Origin: Apostichopus japonicus
Lineage: Eukaryota > Echinodermata > Holothuroidea > Aspidochirotida > Stichopodidae
Length of the DNA stretch: 64,000 bases
Direction: 5' to 3'
Assembly (NCBI RefSeq): GCF_037975245.1
Contig: NC_092579.1
Coordinates: 8,732,001 to 8,796,000 of the forward strand
Under the pieces are notes generated by a model that was not told the DNA's origin, made no database searches, and worked only from the letters and a program-made list of their open reading frames with translations. Both the position numbers and the translations under genes were made by a program. Positions 35,404-50,300 of the stretch are shown in pieces (the stretch's first letter is position 1; each line of letters starts with the position of its first letter).

Positions 35404-38260
35404 AGTGAGCCCTTAACCTATTATTGATTTATCGTTACGAAATTAGGGTAAAAATTAGATAAATTGCTAAGTCAAAGCTTCGACTTACATCTTTTTTTTT
35501 ATGATATTTTTCTTTAAACCAAAATTTTAACTGTTCATATCGAAAGTTTTACTTTTGATCTCATCATTTACAAGGCAAGGTCTCAACGGTATTATATATA
35601 GACGTCAGCCGAGTCCTATACTAAAACCTACTTCTTCCTCACATGTGTTCCCTTCGCGCCAGTAGTTACCTTGAGCGAGAGAGATTAAACTTAGATGCTG
35701 GCTGTATATAACGCTTAATGAAGTTTATACTGGAAGCTTATCTTGAACAGTAAACAGTTTAATATGTAAACATGTGTAAGAAAAAAACAATTCATTGCTT
35801 ACACTTGAAAGTATTTCGCATATCACAGGAGCTTGTCAGACAATAGAGAACGTTAATTAAACTATAACTGAATACACAAAATTGAAATATTGATTTGTTT
35901 GCAGACCTTATAGTGTTATCGTTCGATCTCGTATTTCTTTAGAAGTCTATCTTTACTTATCGAGAAATTAACATGTATTCATCTGCGGATGATCCATTAA
36001 AATGGCTGGATCCCTTATACTAACATACAGACCAAGATTTAGACAGTGCCAACCTTACAAAAACACTAAATTTGAGTGTTGGAGCACAAAAGATTTGCAT
36101 GGCATCAGCCAACATCTTTACAATGCATCACAATTTGCATAGTAAATTGTACATTCTCTCACACACACGCATTCACCAGCTCACCCATGTATATAAATAC
36201 AAAGCATTTATCCACAATGAGTTATTTCTTTTTAACACTGCACTATGGATAGGAATTATATCCTATCTTTGACAAGAAAGAACTTCTTTTTATTTTTTTT
36301 TTTAGTATCGTGTAAAAGTAAGTTGGCCTGACGTTTCGATCCTAGCATGATCTTCTTCAAAGGCTAAATGACAAGTAACAGTAACAGAAGGGACAAAAAC
36401 ACGCACAGAATTTTCTGGAAGAGCATTTCAGCCACGAAGATGTTATCGTGACATTAGCTTTGTTGTACAAATTCCAAGTCGTAATCATTCCTATACGAGT
36501 TCCTCATCCAAGCTACGACACAATTAGTAATAGGGTAATGATACCGGTATAGCTTTCTAGTTGCTCAAGCGGACTAACTGAATTGTGTACGTTACACAAT
36601 ACTTGGCTCTTCAGGAAACGATTTCACATCCAAGCTGAAACTGCCCGATAGAAACTTTTTCTTTCAATTAACAAAAAAAAAAAAAAAAATAGTATTAGAG
36701 TCAACGTCGCAGCAGTAACTTTGTTCACTGTAAAATAGAAAAGTCATATAAAAGTCATGAACACTTTCTCATATTTTTAAAGAGTATATGTAACGTTGTT
36801 AAATACGTGCTGTTAGTCGATCCGGTCGTCACGTAAACGTCGAATTACAGGTAAAAAGCAACAATGTACCATATATCAATTAATTTGTTTAACGAAAAAC
36901 GAGAAACTTCTGAATGAAAATCAATGAAATGAATGTAATGATGTGACTATCCCGCTTGAGGAGTAAAGACCATTGAGATTGTTCATATGAAATAGGAAGA
37001 GGGGAAGGGGCCTTGTCCAGAAAAAAAAAACGTTAAATGGTGAATTCAGAGGCATATTTAGGCTAAAGAAAAGGTAAATAAATGTGCCGTGCTTTATTTA
37101 AAGCCATTTGCACACTGCCCGGCTGAGCGGGAACCAACGCAAATCGACCGTCCTATTAATAGTAACCACAATCGAGTTGATTCGGGTCGTGTCCAGCTGG
37201 GTAATGTGCGGTGGTCGTCTTATAACATCTACTTTCAGTGCTTTTTCAATCTGAAATTCAGAATATATCGGACTTGATCGAGGGCAAGGGGAGACATTAA
37301 TAACTTATACATCATTAACTTACAGCAGTGCCCCTCCCCTCCCCCTTGATGTTGTATTCTTTGACATTGAGAGGTAGGTCAGGGCAATGGAACAATTATA
37401 CGTCTCCGGGTACCGTTTTTTAAGTCCTCATTTAGCTTTCAGTATATTATGTGTAAGTGGGGAAATGGGTTAAAGCCCCGGTCTCCGCCGCTGTAACTTC
37501 CCCTGAGGTTCATCTGTATACGCCATTCATGGACTTGGAATTTCTTAACGAACAAATTGGAGCTGCATTGTTTGTTGGTGATTTCAGAAATATAATAAGA
37601 TGCTAGCTGCACATTTGAAAGACTGCTATAGAGCCATGTGGTGGACACGAGTCGTCATTTTTTTAAACACGGTTTTAACTGACTAAGAGCAAATTTTCGC
37701 TCTATTAACCGTTTCTCCATGTGTAGTTTATATTCCCTTTCAAAGGGACACGGGATATTCACCAGACGTAAAAATTCAGTTTACAGTGTAAACGTAAGGA
37801 GAAAGGCGTTGACAATGGTTCATACTGTTTTGTTTTCGTACCCAGGCTCTATCTTAGATGGTTTTTCTTGAAAATGTCTTCATATAAGTAGAGTATTGAA
37901 TCTCGTTCAAGTGATCCAATTAAGAATGCTCTCTTATCATGCTCTCTTAATATTTGAATTAGGCGTGTTTGTCGTTAAGACTGTATAAGGCAGATTCCGT
38001 AGACTATCCAGATAATAACTTAGCAACTCCTCTGAGACAAATAGAATAATAAGCAATCATTTGATACATACCTTTGGAGGTAATGAGCAAATTAATGATG
38101 CGCTTAAAGCCATATGACAGTAGAGACTGTTTCGTGGCAAATAGTTCTATTTTGAGGAATTTGCTGCATCTTTAATATGAGTAAACTTATATTTATAATG
38201 TTTTGTCTATTTAATTAGGTTAAGTTCGTATCTGAATACAAGGCACGTAACACCGTGAAG
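35404..38260. other. Intergenic DNA upstream of the large receptor gene
   Basis: Contains a Penelope-type terminus with a hammerhead-like motif (36326-36364) and an A-run near 36672. No further gene was recognised; the promoter of the downstream gene probably lies in the last part but no core element could be assigned. Confidence 0.45.
36326..36364 (-). ncRNA. Degenerate hammerhead ribozyme motif of a Penelope-like terminus
   Basis: Read on the minus strand: GCCT, TTGAAGA, then GATC-ATGCTAG-GATC, then GAAAC, GTC, AGGC. GCCT/AGGC would be stem I, the GATC repeats stem II, and TTGAAGA with GAAA the conserved core; stem III would be minimal, as in the small hammerheads known from Penelope-like elements. 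The first core base is T where C is required (CUGANGA), so this copy is probably inactive. No coding part of the element is adjacent. Confidence 0.55.
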
Positions 38261-38318
38261 ATGGTGACTGCTTACATCATATTAATCGCTCTTGGATCCC
38301 ACTTTGCAGTTGGCCAAT
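38261..38318 (+). CDS. Exon 1: signal peptide
   Basis: ATG followed by a hydrophobic leader ([19 protein letters not shown]) and a consensus donor GTAAGT, phase 1. The leader and the phase match the NIDO exon that follows. This is the natural start of the large receptor gene. Confidence 0.75.
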
Positions 38319-38410
38319 GTAAGTTTTTCCCACTTACTCTTGTTATACAAGTTGATGCCGATTTCATTGAATGCATAAATCTTTATCCCGAATTAACATA
38401 AAACACAACG

Positions 38411-38481
<71 letters not shown>

Positions 38482-38500
38482 ATATATATATCTATATCTA

Positions 38501-38552
<52 letters not shown>

Positions 38553-39252
38553 CTCTCTACATTTGGAGTCATCTGAAAAGAAATGATCGGCATATCGTTC
38601 CTGACCTACCATAGTTTATTGCTTTGAAATTTTCTTAAAGTCCCACTTTATCCATTTGGACCAAGTTTTAGCAGCAGCCGCTGCATTCTCGGATGCTATG
38701 AGGGTCATGATTCCGAACGCTATAGGAGCGGTCTCTATCCAAACCTGTTATACGGGAGGAATTTTTCTAATGTGAATGATGATTCCATATCGGTGAGTAT
38801 AGTTAAGAGGCATTCAACGCATGTCTTTGCACGAGAGCAAGCTATATACAGCATAACGTCTACAATTCATCCAAACATGCCAATTTTGAAAAGAAAAAAA
38901 TAGTGTATGGATAAAATATTGAATATTGAAGGCGATTTATGTACCATTTATACCAGGCAACGTCTTTCTTTGTTGATGTATTTATATATATCTGCAGTTT
39001 CCTGTATTTAATTCTTGTCTTTTCCATTTGCTTCAAAGAAAATAATTCCAAAAAGGTTATATTCAAATAGTTCATATATAACATAATCAGGAAAATTCCA
39101 TATGAAACTCATTTGACACTTAACTATTTTTTCCCACAATCCCATATGCGTATGTTAAGTGTGTCTGTTTCCCTGCTGACCTATCCAAGACATTTGACGT
39201 TTTCTATTATTATCATATTGTATAAATCAATAAATAATCTATATCTATATAA

Positions 39253-39284
<32 letters not shown>

Positions 39285-42200
39285 GTATGTATATTAATGT
39301 ATAGTTGTTATACATACAGGAAACTATAGCTAGGAGAATGATTGAATACATATAATATTTTATTTTCTTAACCTGAAACAGGTTTATGCTGACGGTGTGA
39401 TATCAGTTGGGACAGATCACGAACAATTTGTGTTCACGTCTGAGGAGTTCCCTCTTTCTGGAAATGGTACAGCCCTTATTGCTCCTTATATGGCTGACGT
39501 GGACTTATCTTTGGGTGGAAGCGTTTGGATATCATATTTGTATGACTTTGGAGACGACTTCAAAGGACTGGTTCAGGGGGCCTTTCCAGAAGAAAAGATA
39601 AGAAACATCTTCGATGAATATGCCTACACATGGGATAGTGTTATATTTAACGGTTCTACGTCTCAATCGTCCTTGGTAAAACGTGGTTTAGCATAGCTAT
39701 TGTTTCACCGCCTTGTACTGTATGGCCTACATATTACGACTTACAATGATGTTAATGAAATTCCATAAAGAAATAAAGGGCATTGGACAAGCGGCGATTT
39801 ATATGTAGGTGAATTCAAACCTATTAATATGCTACTTATATCTGTCGAAATGGTACAGTATATAGAAAGATAGCGTGGGTTTTTCTCATCATGTTTGGAC
39901 AAATAACACATTACAAAAGGGTACGTTATAACCATGGTACTTTCCAGGTATAGCCATGGAGGTACTACTTCCATGGTGAAGACATACAAGCCGACAAGAC
40001 ACTGTGTAGCCTACCTGACACTAAACGTTGCACGCTATATGATTTAGGCTACATCTACTATGAACTAGTACGCCAAGGGCATTACTTTACCGCATTATTT
40101 TTAAACTTGTTATCTGGTAACCAAATATATGACACTCTTGTAAACATGATGACTGACACTAACTAATGCTGAGTATACTGCTCGGAATTGCAGCAAACTG
40201 CTATTTTGCTGTCTCACTAACAATGCTGACGTTATGTGTATTCTTTTCTTTTCCACCCACAGAAGAATACATTTCAGGCTGTAATTGTAACTGCATATAT
40301 GGAAGCAAGTGACAGCACGGCTGTAGACTACTATCGCCAGTACTACTCGACTTTCGTAATCTTTAACTATGGTAAATTAGATTGGACAACTGGAGCAAAC
40401 GGGGACATGAATGGGCAGGAGAATGGACTAGGGGGATTGGAAGCACAGGTATCTACCAAAACATATGTAATGCTCTCACAAGTTAAAACATGACTACCAT
40501 TTACGGTTTCTATAAATGCGCGAACTCACGTAACACTTTCTAGTCATCCAAGGCACCACTGATGTTTGCTCGCTTGCGGAACCCATTTTTTTTTTAAACA
40601 ACAGATGAAACGCTCACAGAATTAAAGAGACCTAGTCGTCACGTAGGTTGATTTCAAAATTTTTCTGTAACGTCAGATTTCTGTGCAGTACTTTTTACTC
40701 AGCAATTTGATGATGGCACACCGTGACGAAGATCTAAAACGTTCGCGAGTAATATAGCCAGCAGCAGTTTAACATTTGGGAATATGGCTAGCAAATAGAG
40801 CAGTGTGTGTCGATATAGTAATCGTAACAATTCATAAAGTAATGGTACCGTTACCTATTTTGCAAGTGAAAGTCAGAGTTCAAGCAGAATGGATGATACT
40901 TTTCTAAGGAAAAATAGAAGGCGAAATATCAAACAAAGGAACTCGATCTAAGTGCCATTCCTTCATTGCCTATTGTTGCCAAAGAATATTCCCATCTGCA
41001 CCCTCACTTGGTAAGACCTCAATCTCAGCTAATTAGCTTGTGCTAGAGTCTGACAAGATCTGTATACAATGACAACAAATGCTCATAGTTGTCAACATTT
41101 CAAAATGTAAATTATCTATTGATTATGAACGGTACTAGTCTTTTATGATTCTCATTTAGGTTGCCACTGCTCCCCTAAACTTCTCAATGCTTGTGTTTCG
41201 TTTAGGCTGCCACCGCTCCCCTAAAATTCTCAATGCTTGTGTTTGTGTTCATTTAGGTTGCAACTGCTCCCCTAAAATTCTCAATGCTTGTGTTTCATTT
41301 AGGTTGCGACCGCTCCCCTATTCTTCTCAATGCTTGTGTTTGTGTTCATTTAGGTTGCAACTGCTCTCCTAAACTTCTCAATGCTTGTGTTTCATTTAAG
41401 TTGCGACCGCTCCCCTGAACCTTCTCTATGCTTGTGTTTCATTTAGGTTGCGACCGCTCCCCTAAACTTCTCAATGCTTGTGTTTCATTTAGGTTGCTAC
41501 CGCTCCCCTTAACTTCTCAATGCTTGTGTTTCATTTAGGTTGCCACCGCTCCCCTGAACCTTCTCTATGCTTGTGTTTCATTTAGGTTGCAACTGCTCTC
41601 CTAAACTTCTCAATGCTTGTGTTTCATTTAGGTTGCCACCGCTCCCCTGAACCTTCTCTATGCTTGTGTTTCATTAAGGTTGCAACTGCTCTCCTAAACT
41701 TCTCAATGCTTGTGTTTCATTTAAGTTGCGACCGCTCCCCTGAACCTTCTCTATGCTTGTGTTTCATTTAGGTTGCGACCGCTCCCCTAAACTTCTCAAT
41801 GCTTGTGTTTCATTTAGGTTGCGACCGCTCCCCTAAAATTCTCAATGCTTGTGTTTGTGTTCATTTAGGTTGCGACCGCTCCCCTGAACGTCTCAATGCT
41901 TGTGCTTCATTAAGGTTGCGACCGCTCTCCTAAACTTCGCAATGCTTGTGTCTCATTTAGGTTGCGACCGCTCCCCTACAATTCTCAATGCTTCTGTTTC
42001 ATTTAGGTTGCGACCGCTCCCCTAAACTTCTCAATGCTTGTGTTCATTTAGGTTGCGACTGCTCCCCTGTTCTTCTCAATGCTTGTGTTTCATTAAGGTT
42101 GCGACCGCTCTCCTAAACTTCGCAATGCTTGTGTTTCATTAAGGTTGCGACCGCTCTCCTAAACTTCGCAATGCATGTGTTTCATTAAGGTTGCGACCGC

Positions 42201-44282
42201 TTCCCTAAACTTCTCAATGCTTGTGTTTCATTTAGGTTGCGACCGCTCCCTATGTATACTTCTCAATACTTGTGTTTCATTTAAGTTGCGACCGCTCCCC
42301 TGAACTTCTCAATGCTTGTGTTTCATTTAGGTTGCCACCGCTCCCCTAAAATTCTCAATGCTTGTGTTTCATTTAGGTTGCCACCGCTCCCCTACAATTC
42401 TCAATGCTTGTGTTTCGTTTAAGCTGCCACCGCTCCCCTAAAATTCTCAATGCTTGTGTTTCATTTTGATTGCGACCGCTCCCCTAAAATTATCAATGCT
42501 TGTGTTTGTGTTCATTTAGGTTGCGACCGCTCCCCTAAAATTATCAATGCTTGTGTTTGTGTTCATTTAAGTTGCGACCGCTCCCCTAAAATTCTCAATG
42601 CTTGTGTTTGTGTTCATTTAGGTTGCGACCGCTCCCCTAAAATTATCAATGCTTGTGTTTGTGTTCATTTAAGTTGCGACCGCTCCTCTAAAATTATCAA
42701 TGCTTGTATTTGTGTTCATTTAGGTTGCGACCGCTCCCCTCTTCTTCTCAATGCTTTTGTTTCATTTAAGTTGCAACCGTTCCCCTATACTACTCAATGC
42801 TTGTGTTTCATTTTGTTTGCAACCGCTCTCATATACTTATCAATACTTGTGTTTCATTTAAGTTGCAACCGTTCCCCTTTACTTCTCAATGCTTGTGTTT
42901 CATTAAGGTTGCCCTTGCTCCCCTACACTTTCATGTTCCATGTTGTATTTAATTTAGAATGCCTCAAATCAGACAATATCAAATTATAAAATACAAGAAT
43001 ATATTTTCAATATGAATATCATTGTACATGTTCACATTTACCCTGTATTGTTCTGTGTGGTTATGGGTATGGGCGTGGGTGTATTCTATATATAAGAAGG
43101 TTTTGGTTTAGGGCAGAAAAGTGTGGTTTAGAGACAGCTTTCTTTAAACTATGAATGCAGTTCCGTTAACTTGCTGTATTGGTATGTGAGGGGAGCTGTT
43201 GGCAGCTTCAGCAAAATAATCATGTATAAACATAATAATACTCCAAGTAACGTTGTAATGTATTAATGTGCTAAGAAACCCCATAGTACTGTTGTATCAA
43301 ATGAAGCTTAAAAAGTCGCATTTTTAAAGTAAAGTAACTTGGAACATTGAGAAACTTTACTTTTGTCTTATTATGTGAACACATGAAACTTAAAAAGCTG
43401 ATGATTGCGCTATAATTCTTCGAGATTTAAGCATCATGTAACGTCGCATCATTAAACAATGCCAACTCAGAAAGTAACTTAAGCATCACGGAACATGACT
43501 GTTTACTTGTACAAATTTAAATTAATGGAAAGAACACTGTTAGCAGGTTTTCTGATGATGTTATTCATAACAAAGTGTCTTCCACACAGACAAAGCGCAC
43601 GATAATCGCAGCTGCTTATCCGTCCTCTTAACATTTTTCGACGTTACATCGTAGTTTATATAAAAAAAGGCAAATGAAATTAATAGACATTTATAACTTT
43701 ATATTGTACATTAGTAATCGTATCATTACAAACTACCAGTCATACAATGTTTAGTTCATTCCTAGCAGAGGATTACATCAAGAGATATCAATACTAGCTA
43801 AAAACAGATAAATATTTAAACTTATATTAAAGCTAATAACAAACCTGTTCGAAGAAGTACAAAACTAAAACATAATGTAAGGCATATCGGTATGTTTTAC
43901 ATGCAGTAATCGATTAACCAGAATTTGCAACATTTGCTTCCAATCATTCAAAGGCCGGCTTCAACGCAGGTGATGGTATTAGAAACTTCCCCTTACCGGG
44001 ATCTCGAAGTGACAAAGTTCGTGATTTGATGCAAAATTCAAATATAGGAATACCGGGACGATGGGTATTCAAAGTCGATGGTGATATGATCGAAGGCTTT
44101 AGTTGCAGCAGCAATGGTACGTAATCATAGACTGTCTCGTGGAAAACGATGTGGGGCTGGGGGGGGGGGTGACAGAAACAGAGGACTATTGCCCCCACCT
44201 CCTTCGTCAGTGATTCAATCTTGGGATTTTTTCTTGCATTTAGTCATTTAGCTCTATACACTTTCGTTTTTAATGTCAAACA

Positions 44283-44366
<84 letters not shown>

Positions 44367-47300
44367 TAATAAATACATACACACAAACACACATACATAC
44401 AAGGCCTCCCAATTTGGGTTTTCCTTTCGGCCTACACGTTTCTAGAGCAAGCATAAAGTAAAACTAAATTAAAATAAATTAAACATTCTCATTGGATAGC
44501 AGGTCGTGTTGGATTATCTCTATCATCGGGCGTCATGCTTGGAGGCACAATTGTTTCTATCATTGGTCCCTGTTTTGACATGGAAACCTCAAATGTAGTA
44601 TGTAGATTTGGAACACAGACGGTTAACGGTACAGTAACATCTGACAGCTTGGCCGAATGCGCCACTCCAACCTGCCTCCGTGTTGGACCAATTGCCGTCG
44701 AAATATCTCTTGATGGCGGCGTCAATTTCGACTTTCATGGAAAGTTCATATATTGTGAGTGTAATGGAAATTCAAAGCAGATTGTTATAAAATATTACTG
44801 TAAGATTTACATTATTGTGGCCTTTCATACAGGACAGCAAATAATGAGCAAATATGATACGGAGAGTTGCAACAAACATTTTATTAGCCATGTTTGTGAT
44901 ACCCACTTTGCCCCTAAATTATACTGACAATTATTGCTAATTGAAATAGAATTATGTGTCTCATAGTTCGTAAAAGAATAATACAGTTTCTTTCTACCCA
45001 GAAGGTGTAACCCCGATTTATTTATTTTTCTTGTATTTTCAGAAAAAAAAATCATTTGGTGTACTCATATTTGCTCCGTTTTCAAAAATAAAGGGTTTTG
45101 AATATCAGCGCTTTAAAGAAGAGTAGACAGGAAGGGGCAGGGGGGGGGGGTGTTGGATACACGAATTGGTTAGATGTCAAATAAGTTGAAGGAACAAGGA
45201 GACTCGAATGAATCAAAAAGCATTTATAAACCGTATCGAATTTGTTGTTCATATTTTATTGATGAACGGCCGTCATTCCGAAACTGTCATTGAAACGAAA
45301 ACGTTAATATGTACTTTGCCTGTTTTGAGGACGGTAACAATGACTAATATACCTGTCTTGCATGTCTGCAGCGTATTTCAAATTGAAGTTATTTGTACCA
45401 TTTTATGCAGTAAGTCCTTCTGATGTAACGCCTGAGGTTATTCCAGACGATTCGTTTGACACTTGGACAGTTGGGGGAACGGTACTTTTGGAGCCATACG
45501 GATTTTCCAATCGACACAACTCAAGTTTCTGTGGAGGTGATAGGGTATTGTGAACCGATAGATGGTGTGCCAGAGATTACGTTACTTTATGAATGTTCAA
45601 ACGCCGTCAACGTTGCGGACGAACTTTTCATGGTAGAAAAATCAAATATGGTCACACTCTGCGGTGACAACCAGGATTGCACCAGTATCGGTGCCATTCG
45701 TATAAGAGACCTTAACAGGTAAGAATGCTTGGTCGCTTGTCTTTTCTAGACTTAAACCATGATTATTTATTAATTATTAATTAATCGCATACCTCTTATC
45801 AACGGATACTCTTTGAGATATCATATTTGCATGTTGATAGTGGGATTGGTACGCTTTTGTTTGCAGTGGTCGAGCGATATGGAGTGATTTCCATCCACTA
45901 CAATGGCTCTGTCCTCTTGACTCCCTCTTGAGTGATAACAACGCTAAACCCAGAAATTGAAACCATTTGTCTTTGATGTTCTTCATGACAAGAAGACCTG
46001 TAAATTCCTTACCAAATAAGAGCATAATCTGAAAAAGATTGTCTCCATTAAAGGCAAAAACGAGTAGGAAATAGGAATTCACATGTTTAAAGTATCACGT
46101 CTTCACAAACCTTAAGCTTCTTTCGAAAAATATTATAATAAGGCTTTAAAAACAAAGCAGCTCTACAAAAGGGCACCCTTTGTCGCATGTGATATAACAT
46201 ATCATAAAATACTGCCATTGATGTGCATAGCCGAATAAATGTTTGTGTTTTCTGATGGCTTTTGTTAAGCAATTATGCATGAGTTTCAATGGTTGTTCTT
46301 CAACTAACGGGACCATAATAATTAAAGAAAGGAACAAATGAAGGGCTTACATTAATGACATCTTAACACTTCTTAGTCTCGTTACTCATTCACTTATATC
46401 GTACAACACTTTGTCAGAATGTTTAAAACGCCTCGTATTTCGTTGGATTTTTGGTTTTGGTTAAATAATTGTTTAACTTACTCTCCATCAAAGATTGATA
46501 CTTTAGAGGACAGCGTAATAAAGAACGTTCTAACTTGTTAACGTAACATTTGTCTTTAAACAGTATCGGTGGCGACGGTAAAGATTGTAATGGCCAGCAG
46601 TGTTGCTATAATTCCTCTGGTCGTTTGGTTCCTGCGAACGAAACGGGAGCTAGTTTCTCTTACCGCGCTCATCAAGAAGGATGTGAACCCTACAAGAGCG
46701 CCGGAAAAGTTCCCTGGCTGTCTCATTTACTAATAGATTTTTTCCCTTATTACCATTGTTGTCTACAAAACAATAAAACGTGTAGTTATTTTAGGGAGCT
46801 ACGTCCAGCACCAGTTTGCGCTGGTTATGTGGCTCCGACAATTGGTCAGTTTAATTTCCCTTCGTATTTTTTATAGTCACCCCAGCCTGCACAGACATGC
46901 ATATAACCTCATCTGATTTGTTATGTTTAGCGAATTATTGACTAATAAGTTATATATTAACTGTTTCCTATAGACCTTCCTTTGAATGGTTCCGATATAA
47001 TTAACATTGAATGTTTCCTATATACCTCACATTAAATGTTTCCTATATACCTCACATTGAATTTTCCCTACATACCTCACATTGAATGTTTCCTATGTAC
47101 CTTACACTGAATGTTTCCTATATACCTCACATTGAATGTTCCCTATATACCTCACATTAATGTTTCCTATATACCTTACATTGAATGTTCCATATATACC
47201 TCACATTGAATGTTTCCTATATACCTCACATTGAATGTTTCCTATATACCTCAAATTGAATGTTTCCTACATACCTTACACTGAATGTTTCCTATATACC

Positions 47301-50300
47301 TCACATTGAATGTTTCCCATATAACTCACTATGAAGAAATGAAAAGCATTGACGAACTGTATGTATCGACGTATGTTTTGAATCTTGTTTATTTTCAGGG
47401 TTGTGTACAGGTGATCCTCATATCCTGACTTTCGACGGCAATATGTACACATTCAATGGTTTGGGAGAATTTCAAATGGTTGAAGTTGGAGATCGTGACG
47501 TCGTTCTTCAATCTAGAAATATGTTGGAGTTCGAGCTGGTGGAGGTCTAGACGCCTGGGTGAGAAACAGTCAATCTACAGATCAAGAATGGGACTTCGTT
47601 AGCTTTCAAAGCGGCAGTGTAACAGAGTATAATGGTAAAATATCAGTTCATCTCCTTTCAGTTCGTAATCGTAATCGATAATACATTTTAATTAATAAAG
47701 ATTAAAAATAAATTTGAAATGGTTCTTGATCTATGGAGTTGATATATGCTCAGACATAAAGATACACAATACAGGAATGTACACTGCAAATATTGTCTTC
47801 TTTACTGTGCAGGATTAACAATAACCCTTGGTAGAAACGGAATTTTTGAATCAGATAACAGCCTTTGGATCGCCTATGACTTTGGCTTGGGTCTGTTCTT
47901 CAACTGGAACACAGGAAGTGAAGGTGTTATTACGGCTGCTTCTACGGGCTTACGACCAAACGGCGCAGAGACAAGAGGGCTGCTCGGCACATGGAACGAC
48001 AATGATACAGATGATTTTATGGCTAAAAATGGAACAGTCTACGACAAAGATAGTAGTATTGAAGAGTTACATCAGTTTGGTATTTCTTGTAAGTTTAGAA
48101 GACAAAAATATATATGAAGACTGATAATTGAATGAACCAACAGGATTTCGTCACCATTCGTTGGTAGCCGGGTTACGTGGAACAAAAATGCGATAAACCT
48201 GACAATGAAATCAACAAACCTGTGACAGGGTGAAAAATACCTATCATTGATATGTCTTGACGTTTTCATGAGTGATTCAGACAAGATATGGCATCATTTT
48301 AATAGTTGCTACGTGGATTTGCACTACAATCAACACCATATTTTAAACAGTCACTTGAGTTCCTCTTCACATCTAGGCATCGTAATATTTATTTGAGGAC
48401 ATGTTTATATTCGACCAATTGTAAGCAAATTAACTTGACAAATTGTAACGCACAAATATGCTTTTTTGGCGGTGCCTGCAGAGTAAGCTATGTTTAAAAT
48501 CTGAATATTTTCAAAGAAAATGACCCAAGAAAAACAACTTGCATGGCGAACCAATACTTACGGGCACCACAGTTTCTGTCCGTTTAAACCAAGTTTACAT
48601 CGATGCATATTATTCTGTGATTTCAAACTTGTGTTCATTCTGGTTCTGAACAGTCACAGGCGCGAAGATTATGTGTGGAGTATTTAACAAAAGAAAAGCT
48701 TTTTATCGGGATATCTTTATAATATCATAGCATATATTGTACTTACCTTAATATTTTGTTGCAGGGGAAATAACAATGTCGGAATCGTGTCTTTACTACC
48801 GTTCTGGAGAGACACATGAAGGATTTACCGATTTAGGATACACCCCAGATTTTGAACCATCAGATCCAGATGTCTCACCTGAAATGCTTGCAGAAGTCTG
48901 CAATGGCGAATCCGCCTGTGAATTTGATTTTCTAGCAACTGGAGACAGTGAATTTGCTGCTATCACCCACACAGCTGTAGAAATGGCCATGGACGTTATT
49001 GCAGAAAATGCGGCTGTCGGTGGTATGTAAACGTAGAGCTTAAACGAACATGATCAGAAACATCGATCAACTACTTTGACTGAAAGACAAAATGTTTCTC
49101 ACACATTCAATGAAAAGAATCACTGATTTTATAAAGTTGTGCAAACTTTTTTTTCTTACTTGAAAACTCGGTTGTGGATATACAGCGACGTGTATTTTTG
49201 CCTTTTACTAGATTAAGGTACTGCTGATAACGGTACGTTTTTCCTTTCTCTATGTATTTCATATTGTATGTATTTGTCGGAATTCCATATTAATCATGAC
49301 TTTTGTTTCCCGTGTCTGGTTACAGTACCTTGTCCGCAACTGCCTGATCCAACAAATGGATTTGGTATCGTCAACGATGCACTTGTAGGGGGTACAGCTA
49401 CATACATGTGTGACATAGGGTTCGAGCTGTTGGGTAATGCTGTAAGTACGTGCAAGGAGAACTCGCAATGGTCAGGACTTGCGCCAAGATGTGGTGGGTA
49501 TACTAACGTTATCAAATATTACTGTAAATAAGACTTTGTAAAGGCAGTCTTCTACAATGCTAAAATTTTCTCCGTCCACGTGCTCTGTTAATTTATAGTT
49601 GGTTGTATGCACGGAAACTTCCAACTTAACAATAATGCGAAAGCAAATTTGTTCTGTAAACGTTTTGGTATTTTCTTTCAATTGGCAGTCGTGGTTTCTC
49701 CGCTAAGCTGCATTGTGCGAAGACCGTTTGTTGGCATCCGTGAGGACGTATCGGTGTTCATCTATGATGTCCAAGGAGTACAAAGTAAACCCGAGGGTCT
49801 GCATTTTAACAGAGCAATTGACACAGCTAATGGCAAGGGGCTCCCTCTCTCCAAGGAGAAAGACACCAACTTCGGAAGACTGTTAGAAATGCCGTTGTCA
49901 AGGAAAAATGCCGGGAGGAGATTTGGCGTTTTTGCATGTTGGCTCACTTCCAGCGATGGTACAGAATACAGCGTAAGAACAATCGTAACAAACAAGAGAA
50001 AAGGTGAGGTTATATTTGATATCATTTTAACAAACTACATCCACAATCAGTAGGTCTGAATAATAAATCGTGTGATGGTAGTGGCAGGTTGCAATGCGAA
50101 CCCAAGATCAAATGAATAAATGAACATCTATTAGTATAAAATATAAATTTAAAATTCCCGTACTGCCATCATGATAATATATCGGTATGTAACACACATT
50201 GCAGAGTCCGACCAAAAAGAGAATTTTAACGGTGGTCTATGTAACAGGGAATATCATCCCACTGACAAACACTGTATGAGTGAAAGTATAGTTCATGATC

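Noticed and set aside
41150..42930. CRISPR-like array
   Set aside because: Units are contiguous tandem repeats without unique spacers, and the DNA is eukaryotic.
42450..42989. 179-residue plus-strand open frame with a CDRSP...NACVCVH repeat
   Set aside because: It lies in the minisatellite in an intron; the frame is open only where units are 51 bases and breaks at 46-base units.
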